A DNA stretch of 64,000 bases from Pseudonocardia humida (GCF_023898865.1 NZ_JAGSOV010000011.1:186001-250000); one strand, 5' to 3'; positions 18,266 through 26,045 are shown, counted from the stretch's first letter. Notes: generated by a model not told the origin, from the letters alone. Program-made: numbers and translations.

Positions 18266-18402
18266 CCGTCGGGGCGCGGTAACGGCGCCGTACCCGGTGG
18301 GTGACGTCACTTGCCGCATCGCCCCGGAGTACCTAGCGTGGTGGGCCCGGCGGCCCTGACCCCTTGCCGCACCGCTTCGCGCTCAATAGGGAGTCACCGG
18401 TC

Positions 18403-19662
18403 ATGTCCCCTTCGCCCGCCCCGGACACGTACCGCCGAGCTCCGGATCCGGCTGAGCACCCCGACGAGCTCCTCGGGATCGACGTCCGCACGGGCCGCGA
18501 CGCGGAGGGCCCCGTCGCCAGCGTCCGGGTGCGCGGCGACGTCGACCTGGCGACCAGGGGCCGGCTCGCCGACGCGCTCGGCACGGCGTTGTCCGCCGTC
18601 TCCACCCCCACCGGGCGCGGCGACCGGGAGCAGCAGGCCCGCATGGTGGTCGACCTGCGGCAGGTGTCGTTCGTCGACTGCGGCGGCGCCGACCTCGTCA
18701 GCGCGACCGCCCACGGCGCCGCGGCCCGGGGCGTCGACCTCCGCGTGCTCCCGGGCCCCGCCGTGCGGGACCTCCTCGCGCTGCTCGGCGGGTGGGTCGC
18801 GATCGGCGGTCCGGACGCGACCGCGGTGCTGCCGCCCGCCGCGGCGGAGCCCGGTCCTTCCCGAGCCGACGTGCAGCGCGGCACCGAGTACGACCACCTG
18901 CCACCGCTGTTCGTCGAGCGCGACGGGCTGCGGCCGGCGGATCCGCGGCGGGCCGCGCTGCGCGACGAGCTCATCCTCGGCTACCTCCCGATCGCCCGGC
19001 ACATCGCCCGCCGCCACCGCGCCCGCGGCGAGAACCCCGACGACCTCGAACAGGTCGCCACCCTCGGGCTGATCAACGCGGTCGACCGGTTCGACGTGCA
19101 GCGCGGCGTCGACTTCCTCGCCTACGCCGTCCCCACCATCAACGGCGAGGTGCAGCGGCACTACCGCGACCGCACCTCCACCATCCGCATCCCCCGCCGG
19201 ATCCGGCAGCTGCAGTCCGCCGTGCACCTCGCGGTCGAGGAGCTCCGCAGGCAGGGCGGACGCGCACCGCGCCCCAGCGACATCGCCCGCCACCTCGGCA
19301 TCGACCTCGGCGACGTCCTCGACGCGCTCGAGGCCGGACCCCGGGCCCACGTGTCCTCGCTCGACGAGCCGTTCCCCGGCGACGAGGCCGCCCCCGAGAA
19401 CACCCGCTTCGCCGCGGCGCTCCAGGTCGACGACTCCGACCTCGACCTCGTCGAGGACCGCGAGTCGCTCGCCCCGCTGATCGCCGCCCTGACCGAGCGC
19501 GACCGGCAGATCCTGCTGCGGCGCTTCTACGGCAACCAGACCCAGAGCCAGATCGCCGACGAGCTCGGCATCTCCCAGATGCACGTCTCCCGGCTGCTCG
19601 GCTCCATCCTCGCGCGGCTGCGCGCCGGCCTGGAAGGGGCGGCGGCACGGCGGTCGAGCTGA
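18403..19662 (+). CDS. SigB/SigF-type RNA polymerase sigma factor with N-terminal STAS domain
   Basis: A 419-residue fusion. Residues about 20-140 are a STAS domain (VRVRGDVDLATRGRLADALG, VVDLRQVSFVDCGGADLVSA) with D92-C93-G94-G95 where antagonists have D-S-S/T-G, so no phosphorylatable serine. Residues about 175-415 are a group-3 sigma factor: region 2 (GYLPIARHIARRHRARGE, DLEQVATLGLINAVDRFD), region 3 (IPRRIRQLQSAVH) and region 4 (QTQSQIADELGISQMHVSRLL). ATG 18403 has AGGGAG upstream. Free SigB/F proteins are ~250-290 residues, so the extension is extra. Paralogue at 24563 has the same layout. The STAS part may block or recruit the anti-sigma kinase. Confidence 0.92.
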   Translation: MSPSPAPDTYRRAPDPAEHPDELLGIDVRTGRDAEGPVASVRVRGDVDLATRGRLADALGTALSAVSTPTGRGDREQQARMVVDLRQVSFVDCGGADLVSATAHGAAARGVDLRVLPGPAVRDLLALLGGWVAIGGPDATAVLPPAAAEPGPSRADVQRGTEYDHLPPLFVERDGLRPADPRRAALRDELILGYLPIARHIARRHRARGENPDDLEQVATLGLINAVDRFDVQRGVDFLAYAVPTINGEVQRHYRDRTSTIRIPRRIRQLQSAVHLAVEELRRQGGRAPRPSDIARHLGIDLGDVLDALEAGPRAHVSSLDEPFPGDEAAPENTRFAAALQVDDSDLDLVEDRESLAPLIAALTERDRQILLRRFYGNQTQSQIADELGISQMHVSRLLGSILARLRAGLEGAAARRSS

Positions 19663-19922
19663 GCCCGTCCCCGCCGGTCAGCCCGCGGTGCGCTGGAACT
19701 CGGACCGCTCGAACTCGCTGTCGGGCAGCCCGGCTGCGCCGGCTTCGTCCTGCCGCTGCACCGCAGCGCCCCGGCCCTGGTCACGCCGGCGATGGCACCG
19801 GGGCGGGCCGAGCTGTTCACCGTCCCCACGCCGTCCTGGGCCACCCTCACCACCTGACCGCGGACTCGACGGAGCGGCGATCGCGGCCGCGCACCACCGC
19901 CCCCCGTCGAGCACCGGGCGCG
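19663..19922 (+). other. sigma-gene 3' flank with an in-frame 64-codon open stretch
   Basis: Directly after the sigma factor TGA the same frame stays open to a second TGA at 19855 and reads like ordinary protein (LELGPLELAVGQPGCAGFVL, LFTVPTPSWATLTT) rather than Arg-rich shadow. No usable start codon with a ribosome site was found. It is either a gene remnant or a former C-terminal part. 19858-19922 holds nothing I recognise. Confidence 0.35.
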
Positions 19923-20261
19923 TCACCCGGCGGGCGCGTCCTCGTCCCGCTGCTCCGGCGGTGCGGGCACCCCGGTGCCGGGTGCGGGCGGACCGGTCCC
20001 GCTCGGCGGCTGCGCCCAGCGGCGGTGCTCAGCCCGTTCGTGCTCGGCGAAGGAGCGCGCGTCCGCGGCCTGCGCCCGCAGCCGCTCGGCGCGGCCGGGA
20101 TCCTCCGCGGCCCGCTCCTCCGCCATCCGGTCGCGCTGCTCGGCGATCTGCTCCTCGGTGTCCGCGACGTGGCCGGCGATGTCGGACACCTGCGCCGCCA
20201 GCCGGCGACCGCGGTCCAGGTTCGCCGCGGCCCTGGCGCGGAGGCCCTCGGACTCGTCCAT
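19923..20261 (-). CDS. small hypothetical coiled-coil protein
   Basis: A 112-residue hydrophilic protein starting MDESEGLRARAAANLDRG and continuing as a long charged helix (VADTEEQIAEQRDRMAEER, LRAQAADARSFAEHERAEH) before a Pro-rich tail. It resembles small uncharacterised actinobacterial proteins of the same length; function unknown. ATG 20261 is the natural start since upstream frame is Arg-rich noise. Divergent from the STAS-ATPase gene at 20472. Confidence 0.72.
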   Translation of the reverse strand: MDESEGLRARAAANLDRGRRLAAQVSDIAGHVADTEEQIAEQRDRMAEERAAEDPGRAERLRAQAADARSFAEHERAEHRRWAQPPSGTGPPAPGTGVPAPPEQRDEDAPAG

Positions 20262-20360
20262 GCCTGATTCGTACCCCCTGCCCGGCTCCGCCGCAGCGCG
20301 CAGGCCGGCGCGGCGCGGTCGAACGACCGTCCACGCCCGCGCCCGGTGTCGCCGTCGGGC

Positions 20361-20385
20361 GCATGGAGCCCGGACCGACGGGTAC
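20361..20385 (+). promoter_or_regulatory. candidate SigB-class promoter (GCAT-N15-GGGTAC)
   Basis: GCAT at 20361 and GGGTAC at 20380 with a 15-base spacer fit the actinomycete SigB consensus GNNT-N14-16-GGGTAC/T. It lies 87 bases ahead of the STAS-ATPase start at 20472. Confidence 0.4.
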
Positions 20386-20471
20386 CCGCCCACCGCTGCG
20401 ATGTGACGACCGACCGCCGACGACCGCTCGCCTGCCCACGGGTCCTTATGGTGTGCAGTGGAGGTGCACCT

Positions 20472-21209
20472 GTGCTGATCAGCGCCGTCGTGGCGGGCCT
20501 CGAGGTGGACCCGGACCGCGCCGAGGTGCACCTGGCCGGCGAGCTGCGCCTGGGCACGGCCCCCGACGTCCGCCGGGTACTGGCCAAGCTGTTGGCCTCC
20601 CACCGCCGGCTGCTGGTCGACCTGTCCGGCTTCCGGCTGGCCTGGGAGCCCGCTGCGGGCGTCTTCAGCACCGCGTTGGCCACCGCGGGCGGCTGGCCCG
20701 CCGCGCACCTGGTGCTCTACGCCGCCGAGCCGCGGATGGCCACCGAGCTGCACCGCCGGCGGATCACCCGGACCGTCCCGCTGGTCGCCGACCGGGCCGC
20801 GGCCCGGCAGCGGCTGCTGACCCGCCCCGACACGGTCAGCCGCCACCTGCACCTGCCCCCGGAGCCCACCTCACCCCGCGCCGCCCGCGAGTTCACCACC
20901 GCGGCCTGCCACGACTGGGCCGTCGACGACATCGCCGGCGGCGCCCGGCTGGTGGTCACCGAACTGGTCACCAACGCCGTGGAGCACGCGGGCACGCCGT
21001 GCGAGGTGGGCCTGCGGCTCGACGAGCAGGGGCTGTGGATCGAGGTCCGCGACCACCTGCCCGGGCCGTCGCCGCGCCCACGGCCGCGGGCCGTCGGCGT
21101 CGGCAGGGGACGCGGCCTGCACGCCGTCGCGACCATCGCCCTGCGCCTGGGCGGCACCACCCACGACGACGGCAAGACCGTGTGGGCCCTGCTGTCCACG
21201 GCGGGCTGA
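20472..21209 (+). CDS. STAS-like / HATPase anti-sigma-factor-kinase fusion protein
   Basis: A 245-residue paralogue of the protein at 4267. Residues 1-110 show a STAS-like pattern (AEVHLAGELRLGTAPDVRRVL, LLVDLSGFRLAWEPAAGVFSTAL) with no serine in the antagonist loop. Residues 130-245 are an RsbW-type ATPase: N-box VVTELVTNAVEHAGTPCE, G-box GRGRGLHAVATIALRLGG. GTG 20472 is favoured by GGAGG seven bases upstream, over an ATG at 20448. Divergent from a small coiled-coil gene; possible SigB-class promoter upstream. It lies about 800 bases past the first STAS-sigma gene, which makes that sigma factor a candidate partner (inference). Confidence 0.85.
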   Translation: MLISAVVAGLEVDPDRAEVHLAGELRLGTAPDVRRVLAKLLASHRRLLVDLSGFRLAWEPAAGVFSTALATAGGWPAAHLVLYAAEPRMATELHRRRITRTVPLVADRAAARQRLLTRPDTVSRHLHLPPEPTSPRAAREFTTAACHDWAVDDIAGGARLVVTELVTNAVEHAGTPCEVGLRLDEQGLWIEVRDHLPGPSPRPRPRAVGVGRGRGLHAVATIALRLGGTTHDDGKTVWALLSTAG

Positions 21210-21339
21210 CGCCGCTCACGTGCTACCTCGCCTCGTCGGCTCCACCACTGTGGACCCGGTCGGGACGGCGATCGGACCTCCGGATCCCGCCGTGTCGGCG
21301 GGATGCCACGGGGACCCCCGCGCGTGCCGAGCGGGGCCC

Positions 21340-22056
21340 TCACCCCTGGCGCGTCGGCGGTCTCCCGGTCTCCAGGACCTCCTGGGCGACCTGGGCGACC
21401 TTGCTCCGCCGGCTGCGCGCCGCCGAGCGCAGGACCTCGAAGGCGCTGACCGCGTCCATCCCGCCCCGCCCCATGAGGAAGCCGACGGCGCGCTCGATCA
21501 GGACCCGGTTGTCCAGGGCGTACTGGAGCTGACCGGCGAGCTCGGTGGCGTTGTGCCCGGCCAGGGCGGCCCGCAGCGCCGCCTCGACCACCGCGCTGTA
21601 GCGGACCAGCGCGTCCTGCTCCGACTCGTCCCAGGCGTGCGGGTGGTCGCGGTAGACGTCCAGCGACCCGACCGTCACCCCGCCCAGGCGCACCGGCACC
21701 CCCATCACGGCGCGCACGCCGTGCTCGACGATGGTCTCCCGGCTGCGCGGCCACCGCTCCTCGCGGGTCATGTCCTCGGTCCGCACCGGGGCGCCGTGGA
21801 CGAAGGTGTCGACGCAGGGGCCCTGGCCGGTCTCGGACTGGACCTCCTCCAGCACCCGCCCGGGGCCGTCGCTGGAGACCAGGTAGCGCAGCGTGTTCTG
21901 GTCGTCGGCGATCATCAGCCCGCTGCCGTCGACCCCGAACAGGTCCACGCACGCGGTGACCGCGCGGTCGATCGCCCCGGTGATGTCGTCGTGGCCGTCG
22001 GCGACGCCCAGCCGGCGCAGGCTGGCCGCCAGGTTCTGCGGATCGATGTTGGGCAA
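21340..22056 (-). CDS. GAF-ANTAR transcription antiterminator
   Basis: A 238-residue protein: GAF domain about residues 20-165 (ITGAIDRAVTACVDLFGVDG, SETGQGPCVDTFVHGAPV) and ANTAR domain 170-230 (ELAGQLQYALDNRVLIERAVGFLMGRGG, AFEVLRSAARSRRSKVAQVA). Start is a TTG at 22056 preceded by GAGGAGG; this codon is 2 bases after the stop of the upstream GAF gene, so the pair is translationally coupled. ANTAR proteins bind nascent RNA hairpins to prevent termination. The TTG start is inferred from the ribosome site and from where similarity begins. Confidence 0.82.
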   Translation of the reverse strand: MPNIDPQNLAASLRRLGVADGHDDITGAIDRAVTACVDLFGVDGSGLMIADDQNTLRYLVSSDGPGRVLEEVQSETGQGPCVDTFVHGAPVRTEDMTREERWPRSRETIVEHGVRAVMGVPVRLGGVTVGSLDVYRDHPHAWDESEQDALVRYSAVVEAALRAALAGHNATELAGQLQYALDNRVLIERAVGFLMGRGGMDAVSAFEVLRSAARSRRSKVAQVAQEVLETGRPPTRQG

Positions 22057-22058
22057 CG

Positions 22059-22652
22059 TCAGTCCTCCTCGATCGGCCGGGGCCGGTTCGGCACACTCCC
22101 GTCGGTCCGGGCGGCGGCCTCCAACCGGAGCAGGATCGCGATGACGGCACCATATGCCTCGACGGCGCGCACCTGGGCGTCGTCCCACCGTTGCGGGGTG
22201 CGGTGCAGCGCGTTGAGCGTACCGACGGTCTCGCCCCGCACCCGCACGGGAACGGACAGCACCGCCCGCGCTGCGCCGCCGCCGCGCGGCTGCCCGTTCG
22301 ACGGGCCCCGCAGGCACTCCCACACCGGGGCGTACCGCTCGCTGCCGGCCAGGTCGTCGACGGCGACGACGGCCCCGTCGCGCACGCAGTCGATGCCCGG
22401 TCCGACGTCCAACCGCTGCTGCGCCGCCTCCAGCACGCCCGCGGCGTCATCGGTCACGCCCACCACCCGCAGGACGTCGTCCTCGTCGAGCATCATCAGC
22501 CCGACGCTGTCCACGCCGAGGACGCCGGTGGCCGCGGAGAGCACCTCGTCGAGCCGCGCCTGCACGTCCTGCCCGTCGGCCCGCGTCGGGAGGTCCACCC
22601 TGGCCAGCAGAGCCATCAAGCTCACGGAGAAGGCGACGTCGTCGATGGGCAT
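22059..22652 (-). CDS. GAF-domain sensor protein
   Basis: A 197-residue protein consisting of one GAF domain (about residues 25-180; ATGVLGVDSVGLMMLDEDDVL, LDVGPGIDCVRDGAVVAVDDL, AVLSVPVRVRGETVGTLNALH). It lacks an output domain and is coupled to the GAF-ANTAR gene downstream, with only 2 bases between them. The two GAF proteins are similar and may heterodimerise; this is inference. ATG 22652 starts MPIDDVAFSVSLMALLARVD. Confidence 0.82.
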   Translation of the reverse strand: MPIDDVAFSVSLMALLARVDLPTRADGQDVQARLDEVLSAATGVLGVDSVGLMMLDEDDVLRVVGVTDDAAGVLEAAQQRLDVGPGIDCVRDGAVVAVDDLAGSERYAPVWECLRGPSNGQPRGGGAARAVLSVPVRVRGETVGTLNALHRTPQRWDDAQVRAVEAYGAVIAILLRLEAAARTDGSVPNRPRPIEED

Positions 22653-22871
22653 GCACGGCTCCGATCACGGTCGGCGCGGCTCGGGGCGGACCGCCGCCGC
22701 CCTTCCGCCCGCCACAGCTGCTGTCGCGCCTGTCGTACCCCGTACGGTGGCCCCCACTCGGTGGCCGCGGATGCGGTGGCGCCGCGCGACGCCCGGTGCG
22801 CACCGCGCCCGTCCGCGACCTGACGGAGATCAGACGGGGATCACCCACGCGGGTGATCCGCTGCCCCGACC

Positions 22872-22896
22872 GTTGCACCGACCGAGACATGGGTAC
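22872..22896 (+). promoter_or_regulatory. candidate SigB/SigF-class promoter (GTTG-N15-GGGTAC)
   Basis: GTTG at 22872 and GGGTAC at 22891 are 15 bases apart, close to the SigF consensus GTTT-N15-17-GGGTA. It lies 92 bases upstream of the STAS gene start at 22988. Confidence 0.45.
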
Positions 22897-22987
22897 CAAC
22901 CAGCTTCCGGCCGTTCGCTCTGCCCCCCGCGACCAGTCGGGCCAGCACCGCGCGTCCGCGGTGGCGGCCAACGAGAAGGGGGAACGG

Positions 22988-23398
22988 GTGTCCCACGACA
23001 GTGCGTCCGGCCCGGTGTTCGGCCTCACGCGCATCCCCGACGCGCCCATCCCCGGCCGCCACGCGGTGCTGCTGACCGCGCGCGTCGACATCGACCTGTC
23101 CACCCGGGCCGCGGCGCGGGACCAGCTGCTCGACGTCGCCTCCGGGCCGGCGGAGGCGGTGCTCATGGACCTGACGGGCGTGTTCGTCGGCGCCGTCGCG
23201 GTGCGCGATCTCGTCGAGCTCGCCGAACGCACGACCCACCTCGGCAAGCCGCTCGTCGTCATCGGGGCGCCGCCGTGGCTCCCGGTCCTGGCCGCGCGGC
23301 TGGACATGCCACCGCTGCGGTTCACCGCCTCCGCGGAGGCGGCGGTCTCCGAACTGCGCGCGGTCGCCGCGGCGGCCGACGGTGGCGTTCCCGCCTGA
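22988..23398 (+). CDS. STAS-domain protein
   Basis: A 136-residue STAS protein: VLLTARVDIDLSTRAAARDQLLD followed by AVLMDLTGVFVGAVAVRDLVELAE. The loop that holds the phosphoserine in RsbV-type antagonists is V-G-A-V, so phosphorylation there is impossible. GTG 22988 is chosen because of the AAGGGGGAA ribosome site; an ATG at 22889 would overlap the candidate promoter. Convergent with the crcB pair. Confidence 0.75.
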   Translation: MSHDSASGPVFGLTRIPDAPIPGRHAVLLTARVDIDLSTRAAARDQLLDVASGPAEAVLMDLTGVFVGAVAVRDLVELAERTTHLGKPLVVIGAPPWLPVLAARLDMPPLRFTASAEAAVSELRAVAAAADGGVPA

Positions 23399-23461
23399 GC
23401 GCCGCCCCGCCCCGGGGCGGGCAGGTGCGGGGCCGACGACGAGCGGGGACGCCGAGTCCCT

Positions 23462-23824
23462 TCACCAGGGCAGCGCGAGCCCGACCAGGTAGCCGGCGGT
23501 GACCGCGGAGAGCCCGGCGACCACGCTGCCGACCAGGTTCGCCACGGCCGTGCCCACGGCGCGGCCCTCCAGCAGCGCGAACGTCTCGTAGCCGAACGTG
23601 CTGTAGGTGCTCAGCGCCCCGCAGAAGCCCACCCCGAGCACCGCGGCCTGCGCGGGGTCGACCGCCAGGGCGGTGACCAGGCCCAGCACGAACGACGCGA
23701 CCACGTTCACCGTGAAGGTGCCCCACGGGAACCCGCCGCGGAGCCTGCCCCGCACGGCCCGGTCGACCAGGTACCGCAACGGCGCCCCCACCGCGGCCCC
23801 GATCGCCACCCACAGCACCGTCAT
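23462..23824 (-). CDS. crcB: fluoride exporter CrcB/Fluc, subunit 2
   Basis: A 120-residue four-helix CrcB/Fluc channel that expels fluoride. The family motif GFCGALSTYSTFGYETFALLE (Phe-box region) and the N-terminal GAPLRYLVDRAV arginine are visible. ATG 23824 overlaps the stop of the other crcB gene by 4 bases (ATGA), so the two are translated together and likely form a heterodimeric channel, as in other Gram-positive bacteria with paired genes. Confidence 0.93.
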   Translation of the reverse strand: MTVLWVAIGAAVGAPLRYLVDRAVRGRLRGGFPWGTFTVNVVASFVLGLVTALAVDPAQAAVLGVGFCGALSTYSTFGYETFALLEGRAVGTAVANLVGSVVAGLSAVTAGYLVGLALPW

Positions 23825-24321
23825 CGCCGCTCCCCCGCCGACCACCGGGCGGTCGCGCGCCGGGTCAGCCACACCCCGACCGCCACGGCGAGCAGGGCCA
23901 GCAGCGGCGTGGCCACCGCGTAGCCCGCGGCCGGCACGACCCGTCCCGCGCCGACCAGCCCGACCACGTCCACCGCGTAGCTGGAGAACGTCGTGTAGCC
24001 GCCGAGCACCCCGACCCCCAGCAGCGGGCGGGTCAGCGGGTGCACCCGCACCCGCTCGGTGACCAGCACCATGAGCACGCCGATCAGCACGCAGCCCGAC
24101 GCGTTGACCAGCAGCGTCGACCACGGCCACGCCCCGGGGGCGTGCGGGAGGGCCAGTGACAGCCCGTAGCGGGCCTCCGCGCCGACCACCCCGCCCACCG
24201 CGACCGCCACCAGCACCGGCACCGGCCCGCGCCCGGGGCCGCCCGCCTCCGGGCGCTCGGCCGCGTCGCCCGGGTCGTCATCGGGATCGACGATCTCGGG
24301 CCGCTCCTCGGCACCGGACAC
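23821..24321 (-). CDS. crcB: fluoride exporter CrcB/Fluc, subunit 1
   Basis: A 166-residue CrcB paralogue with an extra acidic N-terminal extension (about 30 residues, GAEERPEIVDPDDDPGDAAE) before four membrane helices. Conserved marks: AEARYGLSLAL, TLLVNASGC and LGGYTTFSSYAVDVVGL. GTG 24321 follows a ribosome site that lies inside a hairpin (see 24328-24349). Acts with the downstream crcB product as a dual-topology fluoride channel in the membrane. Confidence 0.92.
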   Translation of the reverse strand: MSGAEERPEIVDPDDDPGDAAERPEAGGPGRGPVPVLVAVAVGGVVGAEARYGLSLALPHAPGAWPWSTLLVNASGCVLIGVLMVLVTERVRVHPLTRPLLGVGVLGGYTTFSSYAVDVVGLVGAGRVVPAAGYAVATPLLALLAVAVGVWLTRRATARWSAGERR

Positions 24322-24327
24322 GACTCA

Positions 24328-24411
24328 CCCACCTCTCGTCGAGGTAGGGACTGTTGGCGCCGGGCCGGAGGGGTGCCCGTCCCGGAGCGGTCGTCGGCGA
24401 GCCCCACCGCC
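24328..24411 (-). promoter_or_regulatory. crcB 5' leader with RBS-sequestering hairpin; possible fluoride riboswitch
   Basis: Reading on the minus strand, CCTACCTC and GAGGTGGG form an 8-bp stem (one G-U) around GACGA at 24328-24349; the right arm contains the GAGGTGG ribosome site of the crcB gene. Upstream, 24396-24411 reads GGCGGTGGGGCTCGCC, resembling the first stem of the crcB RNA motif (GGCGATGG...CGCC). The second aptamer part is not a clean match, so the riboswitch call is tentative; the hairpin is plain. Confidence 0.45.
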
Positions 24412-24562
24412 GTCGCGGACGAGCCTAGCGGCCGATGGCGCACGGCGGTGGCGGGCGGTTTGCGCGCTGCTCGGACCGGGAAGCCGAACGTCGACCGCCT
24501 TGCCACGTGCTGACGAAGCCCGCTGGACAGCGCTTCGCCGCCTCGACCGGGAAGTCGCCCCC

Positions 24563-25792
24563 ATGCCTCCAGCGTCCGCCGCACCGTCCCGCCAGGACCG
24601 GCCCGCAGCTCCCGGGATGCTGCGGATCGACGTGCGGACGCACGCCGGCGGCCGCACGACGCTCCGGGCGAGCGGCGAGGTCGACCTGGCGACCAGGTCG
24701 CACCTCACCGACGCGCTCGACGCAGCGCTCGGCAGGGCACTCGGCACCGGGTCGCCCGCCCTGGTCATCGACCTCCGCGACGTGACCTTCATCGACTGCG
24801 GCGGCACCCAGACCATCGCCGACACCGTGCGCACCGCCCTGGCCCACAGCATCGACCTGCGCGTCCAACCCGGCCCCGCCCTCGACGACCTCGTCGCGCT
24901 CATCGGCGGCTGGAACGCCCTCGTGATCGAGACCGACGGCGTCCGGGTCGACGGACGAACCCCATCAGAAGCCCAGCCGGCAGCCGGCGATCCGCCGGCC
25001 GATCCCCCGGTGGTCGCCGAGTACGACCACCTGGCGCCCCTGTTCACCGAGCGCAAGCACCTGCCCGCCGACCACCCCCGCCGGCGCGCACTGCGCACCG
25101 AACTCATCACCGGCTACCTGCCCGTCGCCCACCACATCGCCCGCCGCCACCGCACCCGCGGCGAGAACCTCGACGACCTCGAGCAGGTCGCCACCATCGG
25201 CCTGATCAACGCCGTGGACCGCTTCGACGTCGACCGCGGCCACGACTTCCTCGCCTTCGCCGTCCCCACCATCACCGGCGAGATCCAGCGCCACTACCGC
25301 GACCGCACCTCCACCATCCGCATCCCCCGCCGCATCCGGCAGCTGCAGAGCGCCGTCCACCACGCCACCGACGAGCTCAGCCGCCGACACGGGACCGCCC
25401 CCCGACCCAGCGACGTCTCCCGGTACCTCGACATCGACCTGGCCGCGGTCATCGAAGCCCTCGAGGCCAACTCCCGCACCCAGCTCGCCTCCCTCGACGA
25501 ACCCTTCCCCGGCGACGAGACCGCCGCGGAGAACCAGCGCTACGCCGGCGCGCTCGGCGCCCCCGACCCCGACCTCGACCTCATGGAGGACCGCGAAGCA
25601 CTCGGTCCGCTGCTGGACGCGCTGCCCGACCGCGACCGGCGCATCCTCCTGCTGCGCTTCTTCGGCAACCAGACCCAGAGCCAGATCGCCGACCAGCTCG
25701 GCATCTCCCAGATGCACGTCTCCCGCCTGCTCACCACCACGCTCGCGCGCCTGCGCGCCGGCATGGACGGCACGACCCAGCACCAGGCCTGA
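24563..25792 (+). CDS. SigB/SigF-type RNA polymerase sigma factor with N-terminal STAS domain
   Basis: A 409-residue paralogue of the sigma factor at 18403. STAS domain about residues 15-125 (LRASGEVDLATRSHLTDALD, LVIDLRDVTFIDCGGTQTIAD) again with D78-C79-G80-G81 and no phosphorylatable serine. Sigma region 2 GYLPVAHHIARRHRTRGEN, region 3 IPRRIRQLQSAVHHATDEL, region 4 FGNQTQSQIADQLGISQMHVSRLL. ATG 24563 follows GGGAAG at 8 bases; an upstream TTG at 24500 is unlikely. Sigma regions are far more similar between the two copies than the STAS regions, indicating duplication with diverging input domains. Its 3' end abuts a truncated gene on the other strand. Confidence 0.92.
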   Translation: MPPASAAPSRQDRPAAPGMLRIDVRTHAGGRTTLRASGEVDLATRSHLTDALDAALGRALGTGSPALVIDLRDVTFIDCGGTQTIADTVRTALAHSIDLRVQPGPALDDLVALIGGWNALVIETDGVRVDGRTPSEAQPAAGDPPADPPVVAEYDHLAPLFTERKHLPADHPRRRALRTELITGYLPVAHHIARRHRTRGENLDDLEQVATIGLINAVDRFDVDRGHDFLAFAVPTITGEIQRHYRDRTSTIRIPRRIRQLQSAVHHATDELSRRHGTAPRPSDVSRYLDIDLAAVIEALEANSRTQLASLDEPFPGDETAAENQRYAGALGAPDPDLDLMEDREALGPLLDALPDRDRRILLLRFFGNQTQSQIADQLGISQMHVSRLLTTTLARLRAGMDGTTQHQA

Positions 25793-25794
25793 CG

Positions 25795-25917
25795 CGCCGC
25801 CCACAGCAGCACCAGGAGCACGCACAGCAGGAAGAACCAGGCCCGCGAGACGAAGCCGCTCGCGGTCGAGGCGAAGCGGTCGAAGAACGACAGGTGCTCG
25901 GAGATGCCGGACGGCAT
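25795..25917 (-). pseudogene. truncated low-affinity iron permease-like protein (N-terminus only)
   Basis: From ATG 25917 the minus strand encodes LSFFDRFASTAS then SRAWFFLLCVLLVLLWA, the N-terminus and first membrane helix of low-affinity iron permease (pfam04120-like) proteins. The match stops where the sigma gene's 3' end begins; beyond that the frame is antisense noise. The gene has therefore lost about two thirds, probably when the sigma gene arrived or was duplicated. Confidence 0.6.
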
Positions 25918-26020
25918 CGTCGCGTCGGCCCTGCCGGACCGGCTCCGGTCGCCCCCCGGCGCCCCGCGGGACGGGTGGTCCGCGGACTGGCCAGGTGCAC
26001 CCCGTTCAAACGGTTCAGCC

Positions 26021-26045
26021 GACTACGAGCGCCGCCCGTGGGTAC
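26021..26045 (+). promoter_or_regulatory. candidate SigB-class promoter (GACT-N15-GGGTAC)
   Basis: GACT at 26021 and GGGTAC at 26040 with a 15-base spacer fit GNNT-N14-16-GGGTAC and lie 57 bases ahead of the DUF4383 gene. Confidence 0.45.

Noticed and set aside
26008..26020. tRNA-like GTTCAAACGG sequence
   Set aside because: No acceptor or anticodon stems can be formed around it; no tRNA gene was found anywhere in the window.
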